Below are positions 16,849 through 26,644 of a stretch of 64,000 bases of DNA, piece by piece. A program made the translations under genes and the position numbers. This DNA is from Lachnospiraceae bacterium. GTDB lineage: Bacteria; Bacillota; Clostridia; Lachnospirales; Lachnospiraceae. The stretch spans positions 35,065-99,064 of the forward strand of contig CAJTDL010000021.1 of assembly GCA_910575035.1 (NCBI GenBank), given 5' to 3'. Numbering within the stretch: the stretch's first letter is position 1; every line of letters starts with the position of its first letter. The notes under the pieces are model-generated. The model was not told the DNA's origin and made no database searches. It saw only the letters and a list, made by a program, of their open reading frames with translations.

Positions 16849-17972
16849 TACCTTCCCTCCCCTTTTTTTATCCATTTATTTCCAAAACGGAACCAATAAA
16901 CCAGCAGCAAAAACAAGGAAATCAGAAGCATGCCTGGCAGCGCAATCCATTTTTGGTAAATCTCATAGGCTTCCTCTAAGATCTGGTTTCGGAAAAAAGC
17001 GGCAGAAATAGCAAATGCGAGGATAACGGTTACCAAAAGGCTCCAACCTCCTTTGGGCTCGTGAAATAATTCTTTCAGGATCAGGGAACTTTGGAATACC
17101 CCTGTATGCAGTAAAGCAAACAAAGCAAAAAACCATACAGAAATCATTACCACATCCTGCCGGGTAAAAAATCCCCCAGGCAGGTTGACCATGCTCATCA
17201 GGGTTATGGCAGGGCGTTTCAGCACGCCCATGGTATTGCTGCCAAACACGCCCAATAAGATTAAGTAGATCACCCCATCCAACAGAGTGACACTGACAAG
17301 GGCTGTCCGCGCACAGGAGGCCAGTTTCTGCCCATTCTGGCAAAATGGCTTTAGGAACAGGATTCCTGTCAGCGGCAGCAAAAATACGCTAAAGGAAAGG
17401 CTTCCCTGCAATATCCCTTCCCCGCTTGAATACACAATCGGCGCCCAACGGTCAGAATCCACCTTTTGAATGGCCAAAAACAGCATTACCAACAGCGGTA
17501 TCCCTAAAAACCAAAAGAGGATCTCATAAATCCTGGCGCGGCCCTCAATGCCGCGTATCGTACCATAAGCCGCCAGCAGCAAAAGCAAAATACCCACACC
17601 CCAAAAAGGCCCTTCCGGAAGCATCCAGGACAGTACCAGGGTTGTGATCTGATAAAGCACAAACCCACAAAGGATAATAAAATACAAAAAATAAAACACC
17701 ATAAAAAAATCCCCTAAAAATTGCCCCACCGTCCCTGTCATATAATGGTAGTAATCTTCTTTTGCACGTTTCAGATTGGCTCCCATGCAAAGGAGCAGCA
17801 CACATCCCCCTGCCATCCCAAACAGCAGGCAGAAAATCCCGTCTGCCCCTGTCAGGGAGGACAAGGCTCCCGGCATCATCAGGCTACTCAGCCCAAAGAT
17901 GTCCAAAATCAGCAACCGCCTTACCTGTCGTAATGATATTTTCCAATTATCTGCAAACATCATGCCCTCCAT
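16848..17972 (-). CDS. GerAB/spore-permease family germination protein
   Basis: 374 residues with about ten hydrophobic spans, the spore-permease (APC-like) fold of receptor B subunits, which bind the germinant. Hallmarks are the N-terminal ISLRQVRRLLILDIFGLSSLMMPG and a C-terminal basic tail. It is eight bases from the A subunit upstream and overlaps the C subunit downstream. Either of two nearby ATGs could be the start. Confidence 0.9.
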   Translation of the reverse strand: MEGMMFADNWKISLRQVRRLLILDIFGLSSLMMPGALSSLTGADGIFCLLFGMAGGCVLLLCMGANLKRAKEDYYHYMTGTVGQFLGDFFMVFYFLYFIILCGFVLYQITTLVLSWMLPEGPFWGVGILLLLLAAYGTIRGIEGRARIYEILFWFLGIPLLVMLFLAIQKVDSDRWAPIVYSSGEGILQGSLSFSVFLLPLTGILFLKPFCQNGQKLASCARTALVSVTLLDGVIYLILLGVFGSNTMGVLKRPAITLMSMVNLPGGFFTRQDVVMISVWFFALFALLHTGVFQSSLILKELFHEPKGGWSLLVTVILAFAISAAFFRNQILEEAYEIYQKWIALPGMLLISLFLLLVYWFRFGNKWIKKGEGR

Positions 17973-17979
17973 TACTGCA

Positions 17980-19476
17980 TCATCCTTTTCCCTGCTTCTT
18001 CAGCTTCAGCCTGGTGCGCGCCCCCTCTCTCGTATAGATTGGGCGCTTCTTCAGAAACTTCAGCGGCAGGCGCAAAAATGTATCCCGCTCATCCTGATAC
18101 CCGCTCAAATCCGCCCCTACAAAAGGAGACAAATACGGAATCCCGAAGCTTTCCAGATGAGACAAATGAATCAGCACACCCAAAAGCCCCACCAAAAACC
18201 CAAAAAATCCCATCCATCCACATAGGAAAATAAACATAAACTTCAAAATCCGAAAGGCAGTGGCAAATTCTTCATTGGGCACTGCAAAAGAGCAAAGCGC
18301 CGTCAAAGCCACCACGATCACTACAATAGGGCTGACAATATTGGCATCCACCGCTGCCTGCCCAATAATCAGCCCCCCTACAATCCCAATGGTATTCCCG
18401 TTCGCCCCTGGAAGCCGTACTCCGGCCTCCCGCAGAAGCTCAAATGCCAGCTCCATAATAAGCACCTCCACCAATGCTGGAAATGGCACCCCTTGCCTGG
18501 CAGCCGCCAAAGACAGCAGCAAATCTGTTGGCAATATCTGCGTATGGAAATTCGTCATTGCCAGATACACCCCTGGGAACACCATAGCCAGAAAAGAAGC
18601 CAGATACCGCAGCACCCTGGTGAAAGACGCAATCTCCCATCGGCTATAATAATCATCACTGGTCTGGATAAACGTATTATAAGTAGCAGGAAAGATCAAC
18701 GCCACCGGGGAGTTGTCTGACAGCATTACCACCCGTCCCTCCAGGATAGCCATAGCTGCCCGATCTGGCCGCTGGGTAGTCTGAAACTGCGGAAAAGGAG
18801 AATACTTCCTTTCTTCCGTCAGCTGTTCAATAATCCCGCTGTCCAGGGTTCCATCAATCTCAAACGCTCCCAGCCTCTTCTCCACCTCCTCTAATACCTC
18901 AGGATAAATCAGATCCTTCATATACACCAAATCCACATTCGTATGGGTCCGCCTCCCTGCGAAGCTTTCCTTTACTTTCACATTGGGGCTTCGCAGCCTT
19001 TTCCGTATCAAAGCCGTATTCAGCTTGACCGACTCTGAAAACCCTTCATTGGATCCCCGTATCACCTTTTCTGATTCTGTCTCATAAACCCCCCGTCCTG
19101 GATACCCCTTATCTGGAATCTTCAGAGCCTTATCATACCCTTCCAAAAAAATCAGGGTGTCTCCTGTCAGCATTCCCTGGGCAGCCTCCTCCAGAGCCCC
19201 AAAAGGTTTGGCATCCGAAATCCCGCCTACATTCTTTTTCACATACTCCACCAATTCCCCCTCTGGCATTCCCCGCAGTGTCTGCAAAAATTTTCCCACC
19301 GCAGAATCCGTCCAATCCACACTGCTCAAAGCAACCTCAATATAAGCAATATAGCACTCCCTTCCCCCTTGTGCCCCCACCCGTATCCTTCTCCTCTTAA
19401 TATCCGCACAATCCTGGAACATTTCCTCGAAATTCCTGATATTTTCCTCCAAATCCTGCGTGATCTGAATCCCCAT
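17980..19476 (-). CDS. GerA-family spore germination protein, A subunit
   Basis: 498 residues. A cytoplasmic N-terminal domain (1-~260; FEGRRTHTNV-type motif seen here as FAGRRTHTNVDLVY, and ILEGRVVMLSDNSPVALIFPAT) precedes a membrane domain of several helices, including PFPALVEVLIMELAFELLRE and GNTIGIVGGLIIGQAAVDA. The start at 19476 (MGIQITQDLEEN) follows AAAGGAG. It is first of a three-gene A-B-C operon on the minus strand, a complete germinant receptor and good evidence that the host forms spores. Confidence 0.94.
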   Translation of the reverse strand: MGIQITQDLEENIRNFEEMFQDCADIKRRRIRVGAQGGRECYIAYIEVALSSVDWTDSAVGKFLQTLRGMPEGELVEYVKKNVGGISDAKPFGALEEAAQGMLTGDTLIFLEGYDKALKIPDKGYPGRGVYETESEKVIRGSNEGFSESVKLNTALIRKRLRSPNVKVKESFAGRRTHTNVDLVYMKDLIYPEVLEEVEKRLGAFEIDGTLDSGIIEQLTEERKYSPFPQFQTTQRPDRAAMAILEGRVVMLSDNSPVALIFPATYNTFIQTSDDYYSRWEIASFTRVLRYLASFLAMVFPGVYLAMTNFHTQILPTDLLLSLAAARQGVPFPALVEVLIMELAFELLREAGVRLPGANGNTIGIVGGLIIGQAAVDANIVSPIVVIVVALTALCSFAVPNEEFATAFRILKFMFIFLCGWMGFFGFLVGLLGVLIHLSHLESFGIPYLSPFVGADLSGYQDERDTFLRLPLKFLKKRPIYTREGARTRLKLKKQGKG

Positions 19477-19496
19477 GCCACTCTCCTTTACCATAT

Positions 19497-19528
19497 AAAA
19501 AAAGGATAACACTCTGTGTATCCTTTTT
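19497..19528 (-). terminator. Terminator between the GntR gene and the ger operon
   Basis: Stem AAAAAGGATA/TATCCTTTTT with a 10-base loop and a T7 tail on the minus strand. It ends the ispE-GntR transcript. The 19529-19701 interval between it and the GntR stop holds no gene. Confidence 0.75.
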
Positions 19529-19701
19529 ATCATTCTTATCTATTTTTCCCAAATTTTCCATTCTTATACATGCCCCTCCATTCCTCCTCTAACGCACCCC
19601 TTACCTTACGCTTTTACCGGATCAGAAGCACACTCCTAACGTGCTCTTTACCTTCTGCCTATCGCCCCACCAGATTCCTCCTACAGCGCCAAATCCTTCG
19701 C

Positions 19702-20379
19702 TCACTCCTGTCCTTGGATCATCTCTTTAATTACGGTTTCCTGGTTCATCACATGATAACTCACAATCGCTACCACCGTCTCCTTGTCCTTTTGCTTCAG
19801 CCCCTCATAAATCCTCGCATGCTCCTCGATCAGCCGGGGATAAATGCTTTGGTCCTTCAGATACTCTACCCGATACCGATACATCTGCCCCCGCAGGTTA
19901 TTCAGCATATTCACCAGCTTGGGATTGTTCGAAGCTTGGTAAATGGCGTCATGGAACCCCACATCTGCCTGGGCAATCTCCTTCACATCCCTGCCCTTCG
20001 CCTTTTTTTCAAAATTCTTAAGCGCCACATAAATCTTGTCCAGCCCCTCATCCGTCATATTGTCACATGCAAGCCTCACGGCCAGCTCATCTAATGCCCT
20101 GCGGATTTGGAGGACATCCTCCATCTCCTTCTCCGTCATCTTCGCAACCTCCGCCCCCTTCCTGGGCACGGTCACTGCCAGGCCCTCCAGCTCCAGCATT
20201 CGGATTGCCTCCCGGATCGGCGTACGGCTTACCCCCAGCCTTTTCGCCAGCTGCAGCTCCATCAGGCGTTCCCCTGGCTTTAACTCCCCCTTAAAAATCG
20301 CTTCCCGCAGCGTCTGGAACACCACATCCCGAAGGGGAAGGTAGGCGTCCATATTTAACCTCATTTTATCCATCGCCAT
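19702..20379 (-). CDS. GntR/FadR-family transcriptional regulator
   Basis: 225 residues. The N-terminal winged helix (LREAIFKGELKPGERLMELQLAKRLGVSRTPIREAIRMLELEGL) is followed by an all-helical FCD ligand domain (about 95-220) with metal-ligand-like residues in ADVGFHDAIYQAS. It is 28 bp downstream of ispE on the same strand and likely co-transcribed. Regulators of this class sense organic acids; targets unknown. Confidence 0.9.
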   Translation of the reverse strand: MAMDKMRLNMDAYLPLRDVVFQTLREAIFKGELKPGERLMELQLAKRLGVSRTPIREAIRMLELEGLAVTVPRKGAEVAKMTEKEMEDVLQIRRALDELAVRLACDNMTDEGLDKIYVALKNFEKKAKGRDVKEIAQADVGFHDAIYQASNNPKLVNMLNNLRGQMYRYRVEYLKDQSIYPRLIEEHARIYEGLKQKDKETVVAIVSYHVMNQETVIKEMIQGQE

Positions 20380-20407
20380 CCATCTCCTTTTTCTCCTGTA
20401 TTCTCAC

Positions 20408-21283
20408 TTATTCCCGGACATTGAACATATCTGTTAAATATACCTGCTTGGCCTGATCCTTCTCCAGCAATTTCTGATAGGCCTGCTTAGCCAGCCCTTC
20501 ATCCTCAAACAAGGCAAACACCGTAGGCCCGCTGCCGCTCATCATGGCCTGCAGCGCACCTGCCTGCATCATATCCTCCTTGATCTGGGCAATCACTGGA
20601 TAGTGGGGAACCGTAACGCTCTCCAGCACATTTCCCATATGGGAAGCTACCTTATGCAAATCCCCTCCCCGGATCCCCTCTATCACCAAATCCACATCTG
20701 GATGCTTCAGGCTCCCATCCAGCTTTAAATTCTCATACACAAACTTGGTAGACACACTGACTGGCGGCTTGGCAACCAACACATGGCAGTTTGGCACAGG
20801 CGGAAGGGGGCTGAGCCTCTCCCCAATCCCTTCTGCCAGGGCTGTCCCACGCATAATGCAATAGGGCACATCCGCTCCCAGCTTCACGCCCCGCTGCATC
20901 AGTTCCTTCTTGGACAGCTTCAAATGGTACATCCGGTTCATCCCATAAAGGACTGCCGCTGCATCAGAGCTCCCCCCAGCCATGCCTGCCGCCACTGGAA
21001 TACGCTTTTGCAGGTCAATAAAAATCCCCCCTGGCAAGCCAAACTCATCCATAAGAAGCTTTGCCGCCTTGTATACCAAATTATTCTCATTGTCTGGAAG
21101 GTAAAATAAATTTGTGGCCACCCGAATCCCTGGGCTCTTTAGCTTTTTCAGATGGATGCTGTCATAAATGCCCACTGTCTGCATCACCATTTTCACCTCA
21201 TGGTAGCCATCCTCCCTGCGCCGAAGCACATCCAGCCCCAGATTTACCTTCGCATAAGCCCTTAATCTCATTTCGTACATCGC
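20408..21283 (-). CDS. ispE: 4-diphosphocytidyl-2-C-methyl-D-erythritol kinase
   Basis: 291-residue GHMP kinase of the non-mevalonate isoprenoid pathway, phosphorylating CDP-ME. Hallmarks are RAYAKVNLGLDVLRRREDGYHEV at the N-terminus, the ATP loop PVAAGMAGGSSDAAAVL and the C-terminal MMSGSGPTVFALF. I chose the ATG at 21283 because AGGAG lies seven bases upstream. It is followed by the GntR gene. Confidence 0.95.
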   Translation of the reverse strand, partial: AMYEMRLRAYAKVNLGLDVLRRREDGYHEVKMVMQTVGIYDSIHLKKLKSPGIRVATNLFYLPDNENNLVYKAAKLLMDEFGLPGGIFIDLQKRIPVAAGMAGGSSDAAAVLYGMNRMYHLKLSKKELMQRGVKLGADVPYCIMRGTALAEGIGERLSPLPPVPNCHVLVAKPPVSVSTKFVYENLKLDGSLKHPDVDLVIEGIRGGDLHKVASHMGNVLESVTVPHYPVIAQIKEDMMQAGALQAMMSGSGPTVFALFEDEGLAKQAYQKLLEKDQAKQVYLTDMFNVRE

Positions 21284-21377
21284 ATTTCTCCTGTATTCTG
21301 TATACATTCCTATTATCTAGTTAACCATTTTTCCTGGAAAATGTCAATAAAAAGCCTGTTTGCCTTTGTTTTTTGTG

Positions 21378-21404
21378 TTAATTTTTTCCTCCACCCTCCG
21401 ATAT
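21378..21404 (+). promoter_or_regulatory. Sigma-D (sigma-28)-like promoter
   Basis: TTAA-N15-TCCGATAT closely matches the flagellar consensus TAAA-N15-GCCGATAT. It points at the gene starting at 21499. A hairpin (AGCGG...CCTGTAGCTTACAGG...CCGCT) lies in the presumed leader at 21419-21451. Confidence 0.5.
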
Positions 21405-21498
21405 ATACATTGAAATGCAGCGGTGTCCTGTAGCTTACAGGAGCATCCGCTGATAAAATGTTAGGGATAACCAATATTTTCGCCAAGGAGGGACTATT

Positions 21499-22113
21499 AT
21501 GAGCATGGAAAGTATTAATAATAATGTAAGCACTACTGCAGCTTATGCAGCATCTGCACAGCAGACCGCTAAAACTTCAGAAAAGAGCGATACTGCTGCC
21601 AAATCCGATTCTTCCAGCAATGCCGCCAAGGAATCTGGCGTTGTATACGAAAAAGGAACCTCTGCTACCAGCGGCACTTATTCCAAGGACGCTATTGTGG
21701 CACGGATGAAACGGGATGCTGAGACCAGGACAGCACAGTTAAAGAGTTTAGTTGAAAAGATGATGACCAGCCAGGGATCCAAAATTGGCCAGGCTGACAG
21801 CATGTGGCGCTTCCTTGCCAGCGGGAACTTCACTGTTAGCGCAGATGTCAAGGCACAGGCACAGGCTGATATCGCAGATGACGGCTACTGGGGCGTAGAG
21901 CAGACCTCTGACCGTATTGTGGAGTTCGCCAAGGCACTGACTGGCGGAGACGCTTCCAAGGCAGAAGAAATGAGGGCTGCTTTCGAAAAAGGCTTTAAGG
22001 CAGCCACCAAATCCTGGGGCTCCTCCCTTCCCAGCATTTCTTCCAGAACCTATGACGCCGTTATGGAAAAATTCGATAAATGGGTAGGAAAGACAGATAC
22101 AGAAGAATCCTAA
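21499..22113 (+). CDS. DUF5610-like, probably flagellum-associated protein
   Basis: 204 residues with AAGGAGG eight bases upstream. The N-terminal ~55 residues are Ser/Ala/Thr/Lys-rich and disordered, as in exported or flagellar proteins. The C-terminal half has the pattern VEQTSDRIVEFAKAL...FEKGFKAATKSWG...SISSRTYDAVMEKFDKW, which I recognise as DUF5610-like. With the sigma-D-like promoter, a role in motility or the cell surface is plausible. It is the first plus-strand gene after a long minus-strand run. No flagellar genes are in the window. Confidence 0.65.
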   Translation: MSMESINNNVSTTAAYAASAQQTAKTSEKSDTAAKSDSSSNAAKESGVVYEKGTSATSGTYSKDAIVARMKRDAETRTAQLKSLVEKMMTSQGSKIGQADSMWRFLASGNFTVSADVKAQAQADIADDGYWGVEQTSDRIVEFAKALTGGDASKAEEMRAAFEKGFKAATKSWGSSLPSISSRTYDAVMEKFDKWVGKTDTEES

Positions 22114-22140
22114 AGCATAAATAATTAACCAGTTATTTCA

Positions 22141-22494
22141 TTAGGAGTCTGAATACAAATCTGGTCGGAGGCAGGTGATAGTTCTACCTGCCTCCGAGCC
22201 TAATGAGTAGATAAGCTGGAATTCATAAAGCCCTATTAAAAACCTTACCCCTTCCTCTAGAATCGTGCATACCTGTTTATCATCCACACTGATTTTATAA
22301 GCATAAGCCAAATTATCATTGATTCCATTACTGTACTTATACGCTACGATATAAGTCGGTGGTTCCGATGTATAGAATCCATACGATGTTTCCAAAATCT
22401 CACAATCTGAACTGAATAAATCTAAGAACCTCCGAAACTCCTTATCCGCATATTCTTTCTTTTCATATCTATAGCCCGCCTTTCTGTCATACAA
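22141..22494 (-). CDS. Hypothetical protein, possibly 5'-truncated
   Basis: 117 residues from a TTG codon, with an in-frame stop six codons upstream and no clear ribosome site. It may be the tail of a longer protein. Composition is Tyr- and acid-rich (SYGFYTSEPPTYIVAYKYSNG), with no known domain. It lies between the DUF5610-like gene and repeat copy B. Confidence 0.4.
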   Translation of the reverse strand: MYDRKAGYRYEKKEYADKEFRRFLDLFSSDCEILETSYGFYTSEPPTYIVAYKYSNGINDNLAYAYKISVDDKQVCTILEEGVRFLIGLYEFQLIYSLGSEAGRTITCLRPDLYSDS

Positions 22495-22658
22495 ATACTC
22501 TTCGCTGCCGTTTCACTTTTCCTGCTTTTTTGCAGACGTCATTAAAAGCCCTGCTAAATATTTTCACCACAAACTATCTACCCATCTCAGCTTGAACTGC
22601 CTGGCAGTAGATTTTCCAAAATAAATCAATAATCTATTATCTCCCTTTTAGAACCCGT

Positions 22659-23125
22659 GTTACTATTCATGGCCAATGTCATTATCTTATGGGAATTTCA
22701 GGCTGGCAGGGGGCTGGCTATGCGTTTGCCAGGGGAATCAATAATATCGGCATATTGCCAATGCCAGAAATTTAAAGCGAGAATTTATTTCGCTTACAGC
22801 CATCGGAAACGTAATCAGGGAGAAGCCGGGGCATAAGGGGCTGCCCTTGTGACTTGTCAGGGGTTTAGGGTTTCTTGGCAGTTCCCCAAATAGCAGGGAT
22901 TTGCGGACAGGGACGTCCGCAAAAGCCCTGGAAGCTGCACAGCCCCCTGACGCCTGCCACTAAAGTCCCTTAAATTACTGACATTGATTCATGGCTAAGG
23001 AATGCGCTGAGCTGCGGATTCCGTAAGAACATGATTCAGGAGTGAGGGACGATTTTTGCGGAGCAAAACTTTAATTATCGCCCCGAATTGCTGCTATGAG
23101 CGGCTCCTGAGCCGTGAATAGTAAC
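22659..23125. mobile_element. MITE-like element, copy B
   Basis: 467 bp between GTTACTATTCATGGCC and GCCGTGAATAGTAAC. The right ~160 bp is the reverse complement of the left end of copy A. The central block 22846-22935 matches copy C near 36900-36995. Flanking sequences do not show an obvious target duplication, so this copy may be recombined. No credible coding frame. Confidence 0.7.
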
Positions 23126-23252
23126 CTGACAAGCAATTTATAAAAAAAGAAACCTAGACAAAGGGTGTCAAGATATGTGTGCTATACTAAGGATCGTAAC
23201 AATACAGCTATACAGAAATTTCAAACACATTAAAAAGAAAGAGGTAAAGAAA

Positions 23253-23525
23253 ATGAATGAAATGAATCAAAAATTTTGTCAGTGTTGCGGTATGCCTATG
23301 GGAGATACGGATGAACTGTACGGAACAAATGCTGATGGCAGAAAAAATGAGGAATATTGCAAGTATTGTTTTGAAAACGGCCAGTTTACTTTCAACGGTA
23401 CAATGGAAGAACAGATTGAGATATGCGTACCGCATATGGTTGCCGCTAATCCCAATATAAATGAAGAGGAAGCAAGAAAAATCATGCTTGAATGGTTTCC
23501 AACACTGAAACGCTGGAAAAACTAA
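23253..23525 (+). CDS. Putative zinc-ribbon domain protein
   Basis: 90 residues. The N-terminus KFCQCCGMPMGD and EEYCKYCFENGQF supply four zinc-ligand cysteines in the CxxC...CxxC layout of the zinc-ribbon family found in many Firmicutes. The C-terminal half is helical. AAAGAGG before the ATG at 23253 supports this start over the longer open frame. Function unknown. Confidence 0.8.
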   Translation: MNEMNQKFCQCCGMPMGDTDELYGTNADGRKNEEYCKYCFENGQFTFNGTMEEQIEICVPHMVAANPNINEEEARKIMLEWFPTLKRWKN

Positions 23526-23911
23526 TCACTGCCGCCCAACAATTACAGAAAAGCGCAGTCCTTTTTGCTGATAGGCACTCAAGGGGGGAGGTAGTTAAAA
23601 GCCCTACCGTCCCGTTGATGCTAAAGTTATCGCTCCCAGCACAAGGCTCTGTCTCCGCCCCATTCAAACCTTTTAACGATTGCCTGCTATCGTTAAAAGC
23701 AGGTACAAAATCGGAAAACGAAACAGCTCCGGAAATGGAAAAAAGGCTCAAAAAGCGAAAAAATAAAACCGCCGAATCCGCGAAAAGGCTTATTTCCACG
23801 CATTTTCGCGGTTTTCCATTGTATCAATTCATGTTTGAAATACCTTCTTTCCTTCTTCATAAGTCTCCACTCGCACTGCAAGACATAATAATTTACGTGG
23901 TCTGATCATAC
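23526..23911. other. Non-coding stretch with mobile-element debris
   Basis: About 385 bp with no credible gene. Short inverted pairs are present (CTTTTAACGATTGCCTGCTATCGTTAAAAG near 23670-23700; a CGCGAAAAGG/CATTTTCGCG pair near 23777-23810). It leads into the relaxase remnant and is probably part of a decayed conjugative element. Confidence 0.4.
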
Positions 23912-24114
23912 CTACATATACGCATTTACGACTATATTCACTAATCGCTTGATTTTCTGTTCCGATTTTGAGTAATTATATTTGCTCCCGTCCACATAAG
24001 AAACAGAGTTAAAGCAGAAATGATTATGCAGATGTCCTTTGTCAAGGTGGGTGGCAACGATTATCTGGTACTTGCCGCCCCACATTTCCCTTGCCAGTTT
24101 CAATCCGATTTCAT
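23912..24114 (-). pseudogene. Relaxase (MobA/VirD2-type) fragment
   Basis: Reads HEIGLKLAREMWGGKYQ then VATHLDKGHLHNHFCFNSVSY, the His-rich metal motif of conjugative relaxases (HxHN). The frame starts abruptly at the junction with the permease fragment near 24114 and loses family-like sequence after ~60 residues. Only the middle of the nuclease domain remains. It marks a deleted integrative conjugative element. Confidence 0.75.
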
Positions 24115-24540
24115 GGAATTGATTTCTTCATGGGTTCCTTTATGGTAAGCTGTATTCTCATACTCATAATATGCATTGTAAAAACCATACCCTTCCAGAT
24201 GGCCGCAGGCTGTCTTAAGATTCATTCCTTTCATTTCCCCAATCACGGACCTCGCCTCCTCATTGTCCATCTCGCATTCGGAAGTTAAGACTTCCTGTAT
24301 CCGTTCTTCCCACTTTTCCCGCCGTAGCTCTTTCTCCGTCGGCACATATCCGTCAAAAACATCTCCATCCCGATAGTTTTGCGGATAGTCATTCACAATG
24401 GTTTCCCCTTCCCTGAGATAATGGATGTTCAGATAGGGGCTTACATTCTGAAATACCATAAAAACACCAATAACGATGCCAAGCCAGAGCAGAGGGTTCT
24501 TCATATAATTTTTTACCTCTCTTTTCAAAATTGACCGCAT
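24100..24540 (-). pseudogene. ABC permease fragment truncated by the relaxase remnant
   Basis: Starts MRSILKREVKNYMKNPLLWLGI with GGAGG upstream. It contains one membrane span and the first part of an external loop, then runs into relaxase-derived sequence near 24114 and stops. A normal permease of this type would have several more helices. It lies downstream of a broken two-component pair on the same strand, mirroring the intact system at 1-3.6 kb. Confidence 0.75.
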
Positions 24541-24626
24541 AACTTTGCCTCCTTCATTTTTTAGTGATTCTATTGTAAAAGAAAAATCATAACAGAAAGA
24601 CAATAAAAAGAAAAACGCCGGATTAC

Positions 24627-25809
24627 TTACGCAATCCGATGGAATATTACTGTCACCACAGCCCCTCCCTGTTCATCATTTCCTAAAACTAATTTTCCTC
24701 CATGTTTTTCACAATACAGTCTGCTGATATACATTCCCAGTCCCGCATGTTTCAGGCTGTCTTTTACATTCTGCCCATAGAACGCTTCCGTCATTTTTTC
24801 TGCATCTTCCCGAAAACCATCGCCGTCATCCATGACACAGATACTTAATTTTGCATATTCAGCCTTTACCATTATTATAATCTGCCATTTCCCATGACGC
24901 AGGGCATTCGACAGAAGATTTTCCGTTACTTCTAAAATAATTTCTTTATCCCCATAAAATTCTTCCTTTAATTCAGACACTTGTAACATACATTGTTTCC
25001 CATACTCTTTTTCCAAAATGGCAAGTTCTCCCTGAATATCCTTCTCTAATTGCCTGGCAGAAATATTCTCTGGGGACAGTTGCCGATTTTCTAAACTGCT
25101 CAATTTCCGCATTGTTTCTACAAAGGCATCCATACGTTCAATCTGGCGTCCGCTCTCTGACAGCATTTCCATTGCCTGTTCCATATCTATATCTTCGCTT
25201 GGCAGATATTCCATCAGCATTTCCTGATACCCTTTCAAAACGGACAATGGGGCGCGTATATCGTGCGAAATAGCCGCACGCAGCATCTTTTCCTCCTCAA
25301 CCGTCCGCCATAATGCCTGATTATTTCTGGCAAGCTGTTCCCGCATCTTCTCAAATTCCCTGCAAAGTTCGCCCATCTCGTCCTTATTCTCATAGGAAAT
25401 GCAAAAATCCAAATGATTCTCGGCAATCTTTTTTGATGCCTGTACAAGTTCTTCCATCGGCTTTCTTAACTTGTTTTGGTAAAAGAGGAAAACTGCCACG
25501 CAGCTTCCTGCTATAGACAGTATCAGCACAACATAAGTCTGTAAAAAATCGCAAAGCTCTGACACAAAATAGTCTGACTGTGTCATCTCATAAGAACTCG
25601 TCCTTGGAATATCCGCCACATAATCAGATCCTTCATTATTCTACTGCTTCAAAATATGCTTCTTCATCCACATAATTCCACCAGATATGCATTTGTGTCT
25701 GTTCGGCAATTCTGGTAATAACTGCCGAAAGAAGGAAACCGCAAAATAAGGCAGCCGCCATATATAATAAAATCGTTTTTCTTACGGAAAGATTTCTTAT
25801 TTTATCCAT
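24627..25809 (-). pseudogene. Sensor histidine kinase, frameshifted near its N-terminus
   Basis: The kinase start at 25809 overlaps the regulator's end. The first frame gives one membrane span and stops at 25636. The second frame resumes (SDYVADIPRTSSYEM...) with a membrane span, HAMP, HisKA (ISHDIRAPL) and HATPase (NLLSNALRHG, GLGMYISRLYCEKHGG). Joining them needs a one-base shift at ~25634-25640. The kinase domain is otherwise intact, so this is either recent decay or a sequencing error. Confidence 0.75.
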
Positions 25810-26385
25810 CGGTATCCCATCCCCCATATGGTTTCAATATATTCTGTTTCTGTAAATTGCTGGAACTTTTTTCTGATTCGGCGGATTAGTTCTGTAATTA
25901 CCCTGCTGTCACCTTCTGCATCATATCCGCAGACCTTCTCGTAAATCCTGTCTTTATCAAAGACCATTCCTGGATTCATGGACAGAAATTCAATAATTCC
26001 ATATTCTAATCTTGTCAGTTCCAGATAATCTGCATGAATCTGCACGGTCTTTGCATTATAATCAATAGACAGTTCTCCTTGAAAGCAGCATTCTGTCTTT
26101 TCTCTGTGCCGTGCTTCCCGTTTCAAGTGCGCCGTAATCCTTGCATCAAGCTCTTTCAGGCTAAACGGCTTTAAAATGTAGTCGTCTCCTCCTGCATACC
26201 TCTATCCCGTCAATGTTCGGCATATTTACATCCAGTAATATAATATCTGGCTGTAGCTTTACTTTATTTAACCCTTCCAATCCATTCTCTGCCGTAATGA
26301 TTTCATACTTTTTAATTTCCAAAAATTTTTTCAGCATTTTAAGAAGTTCGGTATCATCATCAATAATCAATATCTTATAAGCCAT
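25797..26385 (-). pseudogene. OmpR-family response regulator with internal deletion
   Basis: The N-terminal receiver half (MAYKILIIDDD, phosphorylation site LLDVNMPNIDG) and the C-terminal wHTH half (ending IWGMGYRWIK) are both present. The ~25-30 residues between GIEVC and GGDDYILKPFS are missing and the join is out of frame. The loss removes the beta4/Thr region of the receiver, so the regulator should be inactive. Confidence 0.8.
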
Positions 26386-26604
26386 TTCTGCTCCTTTTCC
26401 TTGATATAGTTGCCTTTTGGGTTTGTATTCCTATCATGTACATAAATTATCGACAATAGGATATCCCTTTGCCAATAAATATTTAAAATAGATTATACTA
26501 CACAAATCCCAACAAATACACAACGAACACTTTGTTTTAATTAGAAAGAGCATCCAAATTCCGTGATGCATAGCGTTTACCATCATTTTATGTTGCAACC
26601 TCAT

Positions 26605-26639
26605 CAAAAAATCGGCAAAGTTGCTAAACTCTGCCGATT
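26605..26639 (-). terminator. Terminator after the 26645-26812 gene
   Basis: Stem AATCGGCA/TGCCGATT with a T6 tail on the minus strand. The interval 26386-26604 holds no gene. Confidence 0.7.
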
Positions 26640-26644
26640 CTACG

